Assembly: GCA_963932185.1 (NCBI GenBank)
Contig: OZ010676.1
Coordinates: 49,069,663-49,133,662, forward strand
Origin: Troglohyphantes excavatus
Taxonomy: Eukaryota; Arthropoda; Arachnida; Araneae; Linyphiidae
DNA length: 64,000 bases
Reading direction: 5' to 3'
In this document: piece after piece, positions 38,474 through 49,798 of the stretch
Layout: each line of letters begins with the position of its first letter
Numbering within the stretch: position 1 is the first letter of the stretch
Notes under the pieces: model-generated
Databases searched by the model: none
Told to the model about the DNA's origin: nothing
What the model saw: only the letters and a program-made list of their open reading frames with translations
Translations under genes and position numbers: made by a program

Positions 38474-41400
38474 TGCCACGCGGGCCCTCGAGTGTTTTCT
38501 TGGACTTTCATATATTAGTTTTATACAAAGTGATAACGAGAATTCCAAGCATTTAACATTATATCATACCTAACATTCTAATACAATAATTTTATTTAAT
38601 TTTTATGAATTTTTAAAAATGGGTATGAAATATTTTCACTATTATGTTATTAAATATATAAAAAAGTATTAATTTTTTCCTATAAAAAGTTCTGTATTTT
38701 CTGATTTTTACATTTATTTTTTGAATATGAGTTGTGACGATATTGCTGTGCACTAAATTTAAAAAAGTGCGATTCCACCTGTTTTTATATACATTTAAAA
38801 TTTTATAGCTTCTGTCTGATACATCTAACGACTTGCTTTCCAGAAGCATCTCATTTTTTTAATCTTATTTTATTGTGATTAACATAACAATGAACCGTCA
38901 CAAACAAAATATTTACATTAGTTCAGGATATATCCTAAAGAAAGATCCAAGAACAACATTTGAACAGTACAGTGCAAACGGAGAACATTTGATTGGTATT
39001 AAGGAGTTCACAAACTTCCAATCAAGATTCCATAATCCAAATTCGCTTTAAGTTATCTATTTTTGGATAATCTAATGCAGCTCATATTGTCTTAACATGA
39101 ATAAAAAAGAATTGTTTCATTTTTACCAATGCTGTTCCACCCAATTACCCCACCTGTGAAGTATCATGCAGCTGCAAAAGGAACTATTTTACTAAATATT
39201 GGCATAAGAAAACTAGTAATTTAATCTTATTAATTTATTCAAGTATTTTACGATACTCGTCTATTATATACAGTACTTTTCCTACTATTTTATTTTTCTA
39301 ACGGTGAAACATTTAAGCTTTTCGACATCTTTAAACATGGACGAAAGCCAAGTTTCACAGAGTCTCTCTCCCCAGTCACATTTACAAGAGACACATAAGT
39401 TTATAATGCTATTATAATAGCTTTTCATATATATCCGGAATATCAGGACTTTTCCCTTGAATTCTGAGGATTTCCGGATTTTCATAAATATTCTAAAGAG
39501 AATAAAACCTTATATAAAGTCGGCTTTTCTTTTCGGTATTTCAGAAATTTGTTGGGATAGAAAGGTGCTGAAAGTTAGAAAATTCTACTGGAATGTGAAA
39601 ATACTTAAGAGGAGAATTTTATACAGCACTAACATAATTTTATGTAACTTTAATTATAGACTAATATGTTATGAAACTAAATAACATGAAATATCTATTA
39701 AAATGTTAAAGAACAATTAGTTAAAATATAATCAATTAATCAAAGCATTTAACGAAATTCATATACTATATTGTAAACAAAAAGTTAATTTGTTTTTCAA
39801 GCAGTATACACAACTTTGAAGCAATGTCGCATAATTTTCGTAGATGTTGCAATCAATTCAGTAAATTCGTATTTTTAATGGTTTCGTCAAACGTGTTGCT
39901 AAAGATATCTCACAACCTCAAATCTACATTAGAATGTCAATAACTTTGAAAAAACTCACGATAATATTTACATATTCAGTTTAAATAAAAAATAAACAGT
40001 TATCATTTCATCGAAATATTCCAATTCATGAAAATATCAATACAAAGATAGAAATTATAAATGTTTGCATTGACGACAAATCTATCTTTCGTTTCAAATC
40101 TGTAAAATTCAGTAAATATCAGGAATACCAATCAAAAATTTTAAGTACCTATAATTATATAAGAATTTAGTTCAAATTTATTATCCCCCATACTTTTTTC
40201 ATGATGGAATAATCATAGAACATTATCCATCTATCTTAGATATATCAGTAGCAAAAGATTGTATAATAATGGATTTTAGGATTAAAGGTTACTCAGTTTA
40301 AACATTTATTACCCTTTTCTCTATCCTTAAGCTTCTAAACAAAAGATCCGGATAACATCGAACAATCAGGAAGTGTAAAACAAATCTGAAATTTATTATT
40401 AACGGTAAATTACTGGAAGTTTACTAGAAAAGACGAGCAAATGTCTTTCTAATTCTTATCTCTTTTGAAGTCATTTAGAAATAGGCATTTCTTTTAATCG
40501 TAATTCTCTGAAAATTCTTTTACATAACTATAAAATAGCAATATAAAGAAACTTTAAGAACATAACTATCCAACATGTGATAAATCTCGACGATTGCGAA
40601 ATAAATATCACATAATATCTTTGGCACATTATAAGTGAATGTCACTGTAAGTCACTAGTACATTCCTATTTAAAATTTGTATGATATCCCGTTATGTTAT
40701 AATTGCAAAATCCCGTAACCAATCACTAGCAATAAGTAACCAAATTCACGTGACTGTGTTATCATAATTAAAACGTATTTGTGACGATTGGTATTTAAAG
40801 AAATTATAATTGTGTATTTATTAAAAAAATATTGTTACAATTTAACTACAAAATCTTTGTGTTGTAAATGGAAATATTATATCCTTTAGTATAAAGTGCT
40901 GGATAAAAGCGGCGAGATATTTTCAATTTGTGAATAAGCCATATGACCACATGCTTTTCGAGACAAAATTTTGAAACGTTAAAGGATCAAAATTTAAAAT
41001 TCTCTTGAATAAGATATATGGAAACCCTAGTTTTTTTAAAAAATAATATCAATACAATTATATTTATTGTTTATTTTCTTTATATTTACAATTCAATATA
41101 AGTTATAAAGTTCATTATAATTTCGTTTTAACTACGCTATAAATTATTTATATATGATTATACTTTTTACATGGCAGGTTTAATGTTCAATATGCTTCAA
41201 TAGCATTATTATTCCTACACAGAAAAAACGCGGAAAGACTGACGATAAACCATTTACCAAAAACAGCAAGAACATTATCTGATATTATAACATGAAAAAT
41301 TAAAATTTTAGTTACACCATATGACGCAAAATTTTGCATTTATCCTAATTGGTTATCGTATAAAAAAGCGTATAAAAAACAAATTTTTTATAAAGATTTA

Positions 41401-43390
41401 TTTTAAGCGTTAAGGGCAACTAGGGAGTTTTTATGAAAGCCTATTTTATTTTTACGAATTTAGTAAAAAGACCGGGAGCGTGTATACTCGTCTATAATAA
41501 ATTGTTGCATGATAAAAATTCATTTAATCATTAATAAAAGTACTATGTTAAATATATATTATATAAATCTAATAATAATTGCATAAAACATATTATTATA
41601 TATTAATATTATATTAAAACAGTTATGCATAAAAATAATATTTTCGAACAAAGGGATAAAGCAATTATATTTGATGTCATTAGGTTCTTATAGAAAAATA
41701 AGTTTCTCTAAAGTCTTGATGGACAAGATTATAATAGACATGAAGCGATAAATTTCATATAAAATTTTATTATATATTTACTTTTCGATAAAATTAAATT
41801 TTCCATTAATTTATTTTTATGAGGTTTTATTAAATTATTCTCATGAGGCAATTGAATTTTGTATAATGTTCACTGCGGATATAATAATTTATTCGTATAC
41901 TAAAAAGTATAAATATGGAACTTAATAATCAATAATATAATATATGATAAATAGAAGTAATAAATCTTTATATTATATATAATGTGACAGAAATATTTAA
42001 TTTATGGAGACTAAAAATTATCCAAATTTTGTTAGTCATATATCGTATTTTATTACATTGTACTAGCCCTCTGATGGAGCTGAACGACTTTCGTCCATGG
42101 ATTTCAAGGCAATACACTGAAACTTTAAATGCATTAAAATATTCGTTGTTGAAATATTTTTCTAATCTAAAACGTTGGTTTGTGTCTTGGAAACTAGATC
42201 TATGAAAATAATGCAAGTTAAAAAATATCATATATAATACACATGCTATAGAAACATAAAAAACACCCTTTTGAAGAGAAAACAAATTTTAAAATTTTGT
42301 CTTTGTTCCTCTCAGAGGGCTAGACGGACATTGAGAAAATTTAGTTTTTATATGAATATAAAAATCGTTTACTTTTGCATACAATTTACAATTTTTATTC
42401 TACATTTCATCCATAATAAAGATAAATTAATTATAGTTTTTCGATTTCTTTTAATTTTATTTACGTGCTTGGTGTTATAAATATTTTTATTCAGTATGTG
42501 GAAATTACTTTAACAGTTCTTATTAATTACAAAATATTTTTAGCAGTCATTGTTCGAAATGTTTACAAAGGCAGTAGGTTGTATTCATTGGGACAATGTA
42601 TTAAAACATGTTTTGTAAAATCATCAATTAGTTTTTTAATAATTAAAATATTACTGAAAAAGTGTATTCAAATTAAAAATATACTAATTCACTAAATAAA
42701 ATTATATACCCTTACTATATAAAGACAGCAACTAAATAATTATATACTTCCCAGTTTAATGAAAAATATCTCGAAGATAAAAAGTGAAAATAATAATGAC
42801 ATTAAAAAATTTAATCCGTAAACTAATTATTGAACTATAGTTGACATCAATGCAATGATAAATGAAACAAAAATTATAATCTAGAATTTTTAGAATAAAA
42901 ATTTTGACGTACTTTCTTAGTCCAGACCAGCTGGGGACCAACACAATAACGTCCTTTTATTCCCCAACTTACAGCCTAAGGCTACCACAAGCAAGTTCCT
43001 TATCACTATGGTAACCTTAAAATGGCAGAGGATTTCAAGTTTTGTTAACAACTGACAGTACATAAAAAGCGTAATTCTAAGCATCTCTCAGCTTCTCTGT
43101 TCAGCTTTCTCTCAGGGGAATTGAAAACACGTCATTTAAACTTGTTTCTGAAAGAATACAGTTTCAAACGTGGAAGAGCCTGACAAATTTATATAACTGA
43201 ATATAAGGAAGTAAATTTGACAATTTTTTTGTATGAGCAGGTAAAAAATGCATGAGCATTAGGTAATTTTATGTCATTTTAGTCTCTCTGGGATGCAATC
43301 TGTTTTAAGCACATTCACTGAAAAAAGTTAACATTTTTATGATAATTTTATAAAAGGTATCTTTGTTAAAAGTTGGAAAAGCTAAAAGAT
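38474..43390. other. gene-free AT-rich stretch
   Basis: Several ORFs of 60-105 codons (for example 41968-42285 minus and 42271-42695 plus) overlap each other on both strands and have the I/K/F/Y/N-rich composition of translated AT-rich noise. I support none as a gene. Confidence 0.5.
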
Positions 43391-44025
43391 AATTGACCGA
43401 ACGGTAGCGAGGTAATGTTTTACTCGACCGTTCGACATTTTATCTGTTTGCTGTAAGTTTGTTTGTTACGCAGTCACAACCAAACGCGTTGTTCAATTTT
43501 CTTCAAATTTGGCATGAATGTTCCTTGAAGTTATTAAAAACAACATATGTTTTTTTGCTTTGTTTTTTAATTTTAGATAATTTTTGTTTTATTCCGTTTT
43601 AGGATGGTGACCGTTTTATGTAAAATTAAGATATTTTTCGTAACGAGATCTACTGTTCACAAAACTACTAGTAATTGATCGAGAGTTAACTTGGTCTCTT
43701 TAACTCGACCTTCCAGTATTTCGTCTTTTTGTCTGTAATTTTGTTTGTTTGTTATGCATTTACGACCAAACGCATTGTTCAATTTTCTTCAAATAGTTAC
43801 TTGAAGTTATTAAAATCGACGTATATGGATTGATTTTTTTTTAGGACACGAGGTCTACTGTTTCTAGAACTACTAGTATAATAATTGACCGATCTTTTGA
43901 AAGGTATCTGTTTTAACTCAACGTTTCGGCATTTTGTTCTTTTGTAAATTTTTTAGTTACGCAGTCACGACCAAGCGAGTTGTTAATTTCCCTCAAATTT
44001 GCCATGAATGTTTCTTGAAGCCATT
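43391..44025 (+). repeat. tandem repeat, two full units and the left half of a third
   Basis: Units start ATTGACCG-like at about 43391, 43675 and 43884. Each carries CAGTCACAACCAAACGC-like sequence, then TTCAATTTTCTTCAAAT, then CTTGAAGTTATTAAAA. The first two end GAGATCTACTGTTCACAAAA-like and CTACTAGTA. Unit length is about 285 and 209 bp, the first being longer through an AT-rich insert. The third unit stops at 44025, right after CTTGAAGCCATT, and resumes at 46540. Confidence 0.88.
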
Positions 44026-44598
44026 GTGCGGTTTCGATTGTTGAAATTCTGGATAAGGTGTCTGCCACAATATTTTCTTCACCTCTTACGTGTTGGATGT
44101 TGGTGGTGAATTGCCCAATGTAATCTAAATGTCTCAGTTGCCGAGGGCTTGCTTTTTCAGGTTTTTGTTGAAATGCAAAAGTGAGAGGTTTGTGATCAGT
44201 GAAGATAACGAAATGGCGTCCTTCCAACATATGGCGGAAATGCTTAATGGCTACGTACGCCGCAAGTAGCTCTCGATCATAAGCACTGTACTTCTTTTCT
44301 GAATTGGATAGTTGTTTGGAAAAAAATGCCAGTGGTTGTAATCCATCGGTAGAACTTTGTTGCAGCACCCCTCCGATTGCCGTCTCGGATGCGTCGACTG
44401 CCAAAGAGATGTTTGCTGACGACAACGAGTGGACCAATGTAGTTGCGACCGCCAAGTCATCTTTGCTTTTTTTTAAATGCCTTTTCCGCTTCTTCCGTCC
44501 AAACCACGGGTCTTTTGTCCTTTTTCTTGGCACCCTTTAGATAGCGAAATAGTGGAGCTTGAGTGGATGAAGCATGAGGTAAGAAATGCCTGTAGATT
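44026..44598 (-). pseudogene. Ty3/gypsy pol fragment (RT end and RNase H), frameshifted
   Basis: Part of an LTR-retrotransposon polyprotein. The RNase H domain would degrade the RNA strand of the RNA-DNA hybrid during reverse transcription. In the open frame 43913-44533, VDASETAIGGVLQQ (residue D47), E88 in YDRELLA, D113 in FTDHKPL and D158 in VADTLSRI are the expected acidic active-site residues. The upstream reverse-transcriptase tail (FLPHASSTQAPLF-type sequence) is readable in another frame between about 44470 and 44598. The two frames meet at an A8 run (T8 on the plus strand, about 44467-44474), so a one-base slip broke the gene. The last ~37 residues of the open frame are not gypsy: similarity ends at 44026, where the flanking repeat unit begins. 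Both ends are truncated, so the copy is dead. Confidence 0.9.
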
Positions 44599-44604
44599 GA
44601 TGAC

Positions 44605-46105
44605 CAGGACCAGATGAAATTTACCCAAAAGTACTAGTGGAGTGTGCGGAAGAACTGGGAGATGTTGTACTAACTATTTTCAAATCGACGTATAATTCGG
44701 GTAATGTACCAATAGACTGGAAATTAGCAAATGTCACTCCGCTTTTTAAAAAAGGGGCAAAATGTGAACCTGGTAATTACAGACCGGTTAGTTTAACATC
44801 AGTGTTATGCAAGATTTTTGAAACATTAATAAAAAACAGCATCATATCATTTTTGGAATCAGAGAGCTTGCTGTCAGATAATCAGTATGGATTTAGGAAA
44901 GGAAGATCTTGTACAACAAATCTTTTAAAATTCTACGATAGGGTTACTGAAGAATTAGATAAAAGGAACAGTGTAGATGTAGTATACATTGATTTCCAGA
45001 AAGCATTTGATAAAGTTCCCCACGAGGCATTGCTGTTCAAGTTGGAAAGGTTAGGGATTGGGGGTGAAATTTTACAATGGATAAGGAATTGGTTAATTGG
45101 TAGGAGTCAGCGGGTGCAAATTAAAGGTAATTACTCTCAGTGGGCAGAAGTTAAAAGTGGAGTACCACAGGGTTCTGTGTTAGGTCCACTTTTATTTATT
45201 ATTTTTATTGATGATATCAGTTGGGAGATTGGGAGCAAGGTCAGCATCTTTGCAGATGATTTAAAAATTATGAGGACTGTGAATTCTGGGGAACAAATAG
45301 AGCAATTACAAGGTGATTTAACAAAAATATCAGAATGGGCTGTTAAATGGGGTATGTCTTTTAATATCAGTAAATGTCAAGTGTTGCACATGGGTATCAA
45401 AAATAGTAAGGCTGCATATGTTTTACAGGGTGCAGAAATCAAAAATAGTGAGATTGTAAGCGATCTGGGTGTGTTGGTAAATGAGGATTTTAAAATGAGT
45501 CATCAATGTACAGTGGCTAGCAAAAAAGCTAATAGAATGTTGGGGTACATCAGGAAAAGTGTTTCATCAAAATCTAAGGATATTATCTTGCCATTGTACA
45601 GAGGTTTAGTAAGGCCACATCTTGAGTATGCTGTACAGTTCTGGTCACCATATCTTAAAAAAGACATTGCATTGTTAGAGAAAATTCAGCACAGGGCTAC
45701 TAAAATGGTTCAAGGGTTCTCAGGCATGAATTATGAAGATAGATTAAGAAATTTGAATATGTATACTCTGGAAGAAAGAAGGGTTAGGGGAGATTTGATT
45801 CAACTATTCAAATTTATCAAACAAGGAGATGTGGAGGGTTTAGATTTTAATATGAGTGATAGAACGAGAGGTCATGGGTTTAAGTTAAACAAATCCCATT
45901 TTAATCGGGAAGGGAGAAAACACTATTTCTATAATAGGGTAATAGACAAATGGAACAACTTGCCAGTGAATATTGTTAATTGTAAAGGAGTAACGGATTT
46001 TAAGAAGAAGTTAGATATGCATTGGGGGATAGTTAAGAGGTACTAGATGGACCAACCTTGTTGGGCCTTGAGCCTGTTGTTGGTCGTCAATATTTGTATT
46101 TGTCT
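44605..46105 (+). mobile_element. 5'-truncated non-LTR retrotransposon (LINE, CR1/L2/jockey group)
   Basis: The protein-coding part begins abruptly at about 44605 (GPDEIYPKVL-type sequence just after an in-frame TGA) and runs unbroken to a TAG at 46044-46046. A short 3' UTR rich in TTTGTATTTG follows. 5' truncation is the usual outcome of target-primed reverse transcription. There is no long poly(A) tail; an A10 run occurs at 46151-46160. The element lies antiparallel to the gypsy fragment that abuts it. Confidence 0.85.
44637..46046 (+). CDS. LINE reverse transcriptase, C-terminal part of ORF2
   Basis: Encodes the reverse transcriptase that copies LINE RNA into DNA at a nicked target. In the 469-residue open frame (first codon GTG, not a real start; similarity continues about ten codons upstream) the motifs appear in order: NYRPVSLTS (47-55), YGFRKGRSC (84-92), YIDFQKAFD (117-125, catalytic D119), SGVPQGSVLGP (174-184), FADD (205-208, catalytic D207 and D208), LGVLVNEDF (277-285). 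The C-terminal tail with FYNRVIDKWNNLPVNIVN (431-448) and FKKKLD is typical of CR1/L2/jockey-related elements. The apurinic endonuclease domain that precedes the RT in full elements is missing. There are no stops or frameshifts, so the insertion is young or recently active, though this copy cannot move by itself. Confidence 0.93.
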   Translation: MECAEELGDVVLTIFKSTYNSGNVPIDWKLANVTPLFKKGAKCEPGNYRPVSLTSVLCKIFETLIKNSIISFLESESLLSDNQYGFRKGRSCTTNLLKFYDRVTEELDKRNSVDVVYIDFQKAFDKVPHEALLFKLERLGIGGEILQWIRNWLIGRSQRVQIKGNYSQWAEVKSGVPQGSVLGPLLFIIFIDDISWEIGSKVSIFADDLKIMRTVNSGEQIEQLQGDLTKISEWAVKWGMSFNISKCQVLHMGIKNSKAAYVLQGAEIKNSEIVSDLGVLVNEDFKMSHQCTVASKKANRMLGYIRKSVSSKSKDIILPLYRGLVRPHLEYAVQFWSPYLKKDIALLEKIQHRATKMVQGFSGMNYEDRLRNLNMYTLEERRVRGDLIQLFKFIKQGDVEGLDFNMSDRTRGHGFKLNKSHFNREGRKHYFYNRVIDKWNNLPVNIVNCKGVTDFKKKLDMHWGIVKRY

Positions 46106-46160
46106 ACAATTGGTGATTTCCGGACTAGAGATCAACGCAACCTTCTATCAAAAAAAAAAA

Positions 46161-46296
46161 CTGCAACACCGGCAAAACTGCAACACCGGAAAAACTGCAA
46201 CACCGGAAAAAATGCAACACCTGCAAAACTGCAACACCGGAAAAACTGCAACACCGGAAAAAATGCAACACCTGCAAAACTGCAGCACAAGGCATC
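46161..46296 (+). repeat. 17 bp minisatellite with 51 bp higher-order unit
   Basis: The unit CTGCAACACCGGAAAAA (17 bp) occurs eight times with starts at 46161, 46178, 46195, 46212, 46229, 46246, 46263 and 46280. Three variant units recur in the same order, giving a 51 bp higher-order period. It joins the A10 run at the end of the LINE region to the LTR-side sequence. Confidence 0.93.
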
Positions 46297-46367
46297 AGCA
46301 TCACCTACTGCCCACGTGATAACACTTCACGGGCATCTCAATCATTCGTTCCTCCGTCCGACTCACT

Positions 46368-46539
46368 GAGAGGGGGGTACTGTGGGGTTCACTTCATCTA
46401 CCCGATACTCCCGCTCAGGCGAGAGTGATCACTTTAACCTGATCGGCAGAGTATCGGCGTAGCAAGCCGAAGTTCCTCGGATCAAAACCGAGCGGTGCCA
46501 AGTAGTGCATAATGCATCAGATATTAGCATCGCACTACA
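46368..46539 (+). mobile_element. polypurine tract and LTR-like end of an LTR retrotransposon
   Basis: GAGAGGGGGGTAC (46368-46380) resembles a polypurine tract. It is followed at 46381 by TGTGGGG and, 159 bp later, ends CTACA, the TG...CA boundaries of an LTR. The segment is GC-rich relative to the region and contains an internal inverted pair, CGATACTC and GAGTATCG (about 46403 and 46449). Upstream sequence (46297-46367) contains an open frame ending just before the tract, as in pol C-termini. Only one LTR is seen; it may be a 3' end of a gypsy-type element. Confidence 0.55.
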
Positions 46540-46625
46540 CCATTAAATTCGATGTATATGGGTTTTTTCTTTGGGGGGGGGGGGGGGTCGCGAGGACTAC
46601 TGTTCCCAGAAATACTAGTACATGC
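46540..46625 (+). repeat. right half of the third tandem-repeat unit
   Basis: CCATTAAATTCGATGTATATGG continues the unit broken at 44025 (compare TTATTAAAATCGACGTATATGG in unit 2), followed by CGAGGACTACTGTTCCCAGA and ACTAGTA. A G15 run at 46573-46587 sits where unit 2 has a T-rich stretch. Confidence 0.85.
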
Positions 46626-46897
46626 TCGGTTTAAAGTCTTTTTTGTTGTTTGCAAATATTTTTTTACATTGTTAATCAATAGAAAAATTATATTATTAAG
46701 TAATATTTATCATGCAGAAATCAAAATACATAATACAATGATATTTCTATCTCAAACCTATAAATCCTAAGTAACTGAACTCTATGCCATGCACCAAATA
46801 TAAAGATGGTGGTTTAAATTTATGTGTACATTCGTATAAAAGCAACAGAAAAGACTGCTGGCGACATTTCGAGATCCATCCCCCCAAAAAAAATGGG

Positions 46898-47230
46898 TTA
46901 CTCATCATTCCGTTTCATGTTTGATTTCCCTTTCGACATCATTCAGATTCGTTGGCCTCGCTAAGAAAAGTTTGTACGCATGGATTACTCATAATTTCGT
47001 TTCATATTTGATTTCCGTGTCGACATCATTCAGATTCATTAGCCTCGCTAAAAAAGTTTGTACGCATGGATTACTCATAATTCCGTTTCATTTTTGATTT
47101 CCGTGTCGACGTCATTCAGATTCATTAGCCTCGCTAAAGAAGTTGGTACACGTGCGTTATTCATCATTTTGTTTCATATTTGATTTCCGTGTGGAAGTCA
47201 TTCAGATTCATAAGCCTCGCTAAGGAAGTC
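46898..47230 (+). repeat. 86 bp tandem repeat, four copies
   Basis: Units start at 46898, 46985, 47071 and 47157. Each contains TTACTCAT, CGTTTCAT, TTTGATTTCCGTGTCGAC, CATTCAGATTCATTAGCCTC and GCTAA. Conservation is high (a few changes per unit), and the fourth copy is slightly shorter and more diverged. No frame is kept open through the units. Confidence 0.93.
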
Positions 47231-48745
47231 ACACTTCAAAAGCTGAAATCCGAAAAACAACGATTTTCCTACATCTGAAAGGTTCAGGGAAAGATAAATG
47301 ACATTCAGATGATTCTACAGAAAATGCAAAACAAATAATCGTGTCTCATAAACGGAATTGAAATCTGATCATTTAAAATTCTTTCGATAGACTGTCATCG
47401 TTCTTTCCATTTCACAATTTGATGCAATGAAAGTACAGCCATGTAGAAAACATAAAAATAAAATTTCAACAAAAATGGACTCTCACCTTTTTCTCCTGGA
47501 TCCTCCATATGGAAACTATATTCCATTGCTTAGCTTTTATTTTGATATTCCCGCTTGGTTTCAATTTCCAGAAAACCTATCGATACAAACAAACTCCCCA
47601 CTTTCGCAAACTCTTCCCGATCCAAAGAAATTGTAAGAGTAATATGCAAAGCTGCATACGCAAATTCTGACATTCATACATAATTACAATGCACCTTTGG
47701 GAGTTTATACCCCATCTGCACTTTATATTATTATTCCAGTGTTGAGCAGTGCAATAAATATAAGAAGAAATTTCATTTATATTACGTTCCGAAACGCGGA
47801 AATCAGGCAAGATGAAACCTTAGCTTCCATTGAAAAAGATGGGTATTGCAGAATTTCAATCCATTCTAAGTCACTGGCTTAGCATATCCTTGGAACTCAC
47901 TTTGCATGACATTACGAAGACCATCAAAATTCCAAGAAAGGTCTGTGAAGGTTTCTTGAAATGCGATAAAAATATAGCCTTAAATAATATGAAATTCAAA
48001 TTTTTATTTAATCTTACTTCTAACTGATAAAGAATATGAATTTCGAAACATTACTACTGTGAGTGATTGAAGGCCGCTGTTTTGTAATTTGCATGTTTTG
48101 ATTTTATTTTTCAGAAACCATTCCGCAATATTTGGGCAGACTATTTACCAAGTGGTGTAAATTCAAAAACAGAGTTCCGAGTTAAGAGCATTTAAAATTA
48201 ATAACTCACCTTGTATATAATGTTAAATGGAATTATATCGACTCATCGTATTGGGAGGGGGTTTGTTCTTGCCATAATTATACCACGGGAATGTTAGTAT
48301 ATATAACTTCTGTAGTAAAGTTCCCATTTACTCCCCTTAGACGCAACGAATCTTTACACATGATGTATCAAAAGAAAGAAAATTTCATTCACCAATGACA
48401 AATCATACTTTCATCTCATAAATATCAACGGTTTTCGTTTAAATGCTTTTAAAATAATTAATTTAAAAGTGTTTTTTTAAACAAACCGTTGATAATGCTG
48501 CCATCTATGAATGAGCAAAACGATAAACTTTTATGATTTTGTGGCTATTAAATATTTTTTAATATATTTCACCCTTATGCAACGAATAGGTGTGTGGTGT
48601 GCGTATAGAGGGGGTGTGAAGGGGAGGGGGGTTCATGCGATAACTATCACACGGTTAACCAATTTACATTATAGTGTTAATAATATTAATGTTATTATTA
48701 ATGTTAATAATAAATAATATCGTAATACTATACCATAAATAATTA
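47231..48745. other. gene-free stretch with one MITE-end relic
   Basis: No coding region is supported. Segment 48120-48215 (CTATTTACCAAGTGGTGTAA, TTCAAAAACAGAGTTCC) matches the inverted-repeat arm of the element at 23693-23945 and is probably a fragment of the same family. Confidence 0.5.
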
Positions 48746-49018
48746 CAGTAGAATTCCAATTATTCGAATCAAACAAAGCGGATCGCCAATTATCCGGATC
48801 GCTTTGAGAGAAAAAACAAATCAGCAAAATCCATATTTTAAAGTTTCTTATCAGTGAATGATATTGTTTTTAATAATCATTAAATTAGATTAAATATTAA
48901 AGTAAAATTCGTTTTTAATAAGAAATAACCTATTTTCGTGAATTATCTAATTATCCGGATATTCGATTATCCGGATAGGATCTGTCCTAACTGATTTCGA
49001 ATAATTGGATATACACTG
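48746..49018 (+). mobile_element. pogo/Tigger-like MITE, copy 2 (273 bp)
   Basis: Starts CAGTAGAATTCCAATTATTC, ends AATTGGATATACACTG, TA on both sides. The interior shares AAACAAAGCGGATCGCCAAT and TTATCCGGATATTCGATTAT with the other copies in the same order. Confidence 0.82.
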
Positions 49019-49020
49019 TA

Positions 49021-49797
49021 TTAATATTATGATTATTGTTAACATTATGGCGTATGTTAGTTTGAGCATTTAAGCAATTTAATGTATTTACTTCTCTTCA
49101 ATGCCAACGTATCAAGAACTAAAGCGCGTGATAAACCTTTTTGTACACCTTGTATAATTCTTCCCCTTACCTATCCCCCCCTCTACTTCAATCGCTTATC
49201 GGCCCTGATCATAAGAAATATCTAAAACAACTTACTATTTATCGATATTGCTTACGACCATCACTCCATCCCAATTTAAGTACTTGTGGATTTAATTACA
49301 AAACCTAGATGACATCTTTCCTAAATTTGTTTTCAAATCCAATAATACGAGAGGCTTCCCCCATCAACTAACTAACCAAAAAAATGGCCAAAATCGATAA
49401 GATCCAAAAACAAATACCGATCGACGAAGAAATAGATTTTTTTAAGTGAAGACTGATATCTTTGTTAACTGGAAGCTTAAGTGGCTTAAGAAAGATTCAA
49501 TGGAATCTTTTGCTTTGATGTTTCATCCTTCTAATTATCTTTTGTAGTTTCGTTTTTAAACAAAAGTCGGTAGCAGCCACTTCGGGTGATAAGCGCTAAC
49601 GAAACTAGCGGTAATGGATCTTTTAATTCATTAGGTAATGAGAATTTTTTTAATGATTGAATTTTTTTGCTAATCAACCGGAGAAAAGTGAATCGCCGTT
49701 AAAAATCTATAGTTTTAAATTCGCTTAATGAAATTATACCGTTTGGAATTTCTTAATCAAGAAATTTAAAAAAATTGTTGAATACTTAAAGGAATTT
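49021..49797. other. gene-free stretch
   Basis: No supported gene or element. Confidence 0.5.
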
Positions 49798-49798
49798 A

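Larger units (their letters stand above)
44026..46539. mobile_element. composite retrotransposon insertion inside the third repeat unit
   Basis: This 2.5 kb block interrupts the third tandem-repeat unit. CCATT at 44021-44025 recurs at 46540-46544, a candidate 5 bp target duplication such as LTR elements make. Inside lie, in order: an antisense Ty3/gypsy RNase H fragment (44026-44598), a 5'-truncated LINE on the plus strand (about 44605-46105), a 17 bp minisatellite (46161-46296), and a polypurine tract plus LTR-like segment on the plus strand (46368-46539). The right end (CTACA) fits an LTR edge, but the left end is not an LTR. The block is therefore not a simple single element; I infer rearrangement and nesting. 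Confidence 0.7.

Noticed and set aside
41968..42695. Series of 69-105 codon ORFs on both strands
   Set aside because: Composition (I, K, F, Y, N, L) is what AT-rich DNA gives by chance, and they overlap on opposite strands.
46047..46369. Two overlapping ORFs of 90 and 103 codons after the LINE
   Set aside because: Both read through the 17 bp minisatellite in different frames, so the repetitive peptides are a by-product. Only the last ~25 codons before the polypurine tract could be a real pol remnant.
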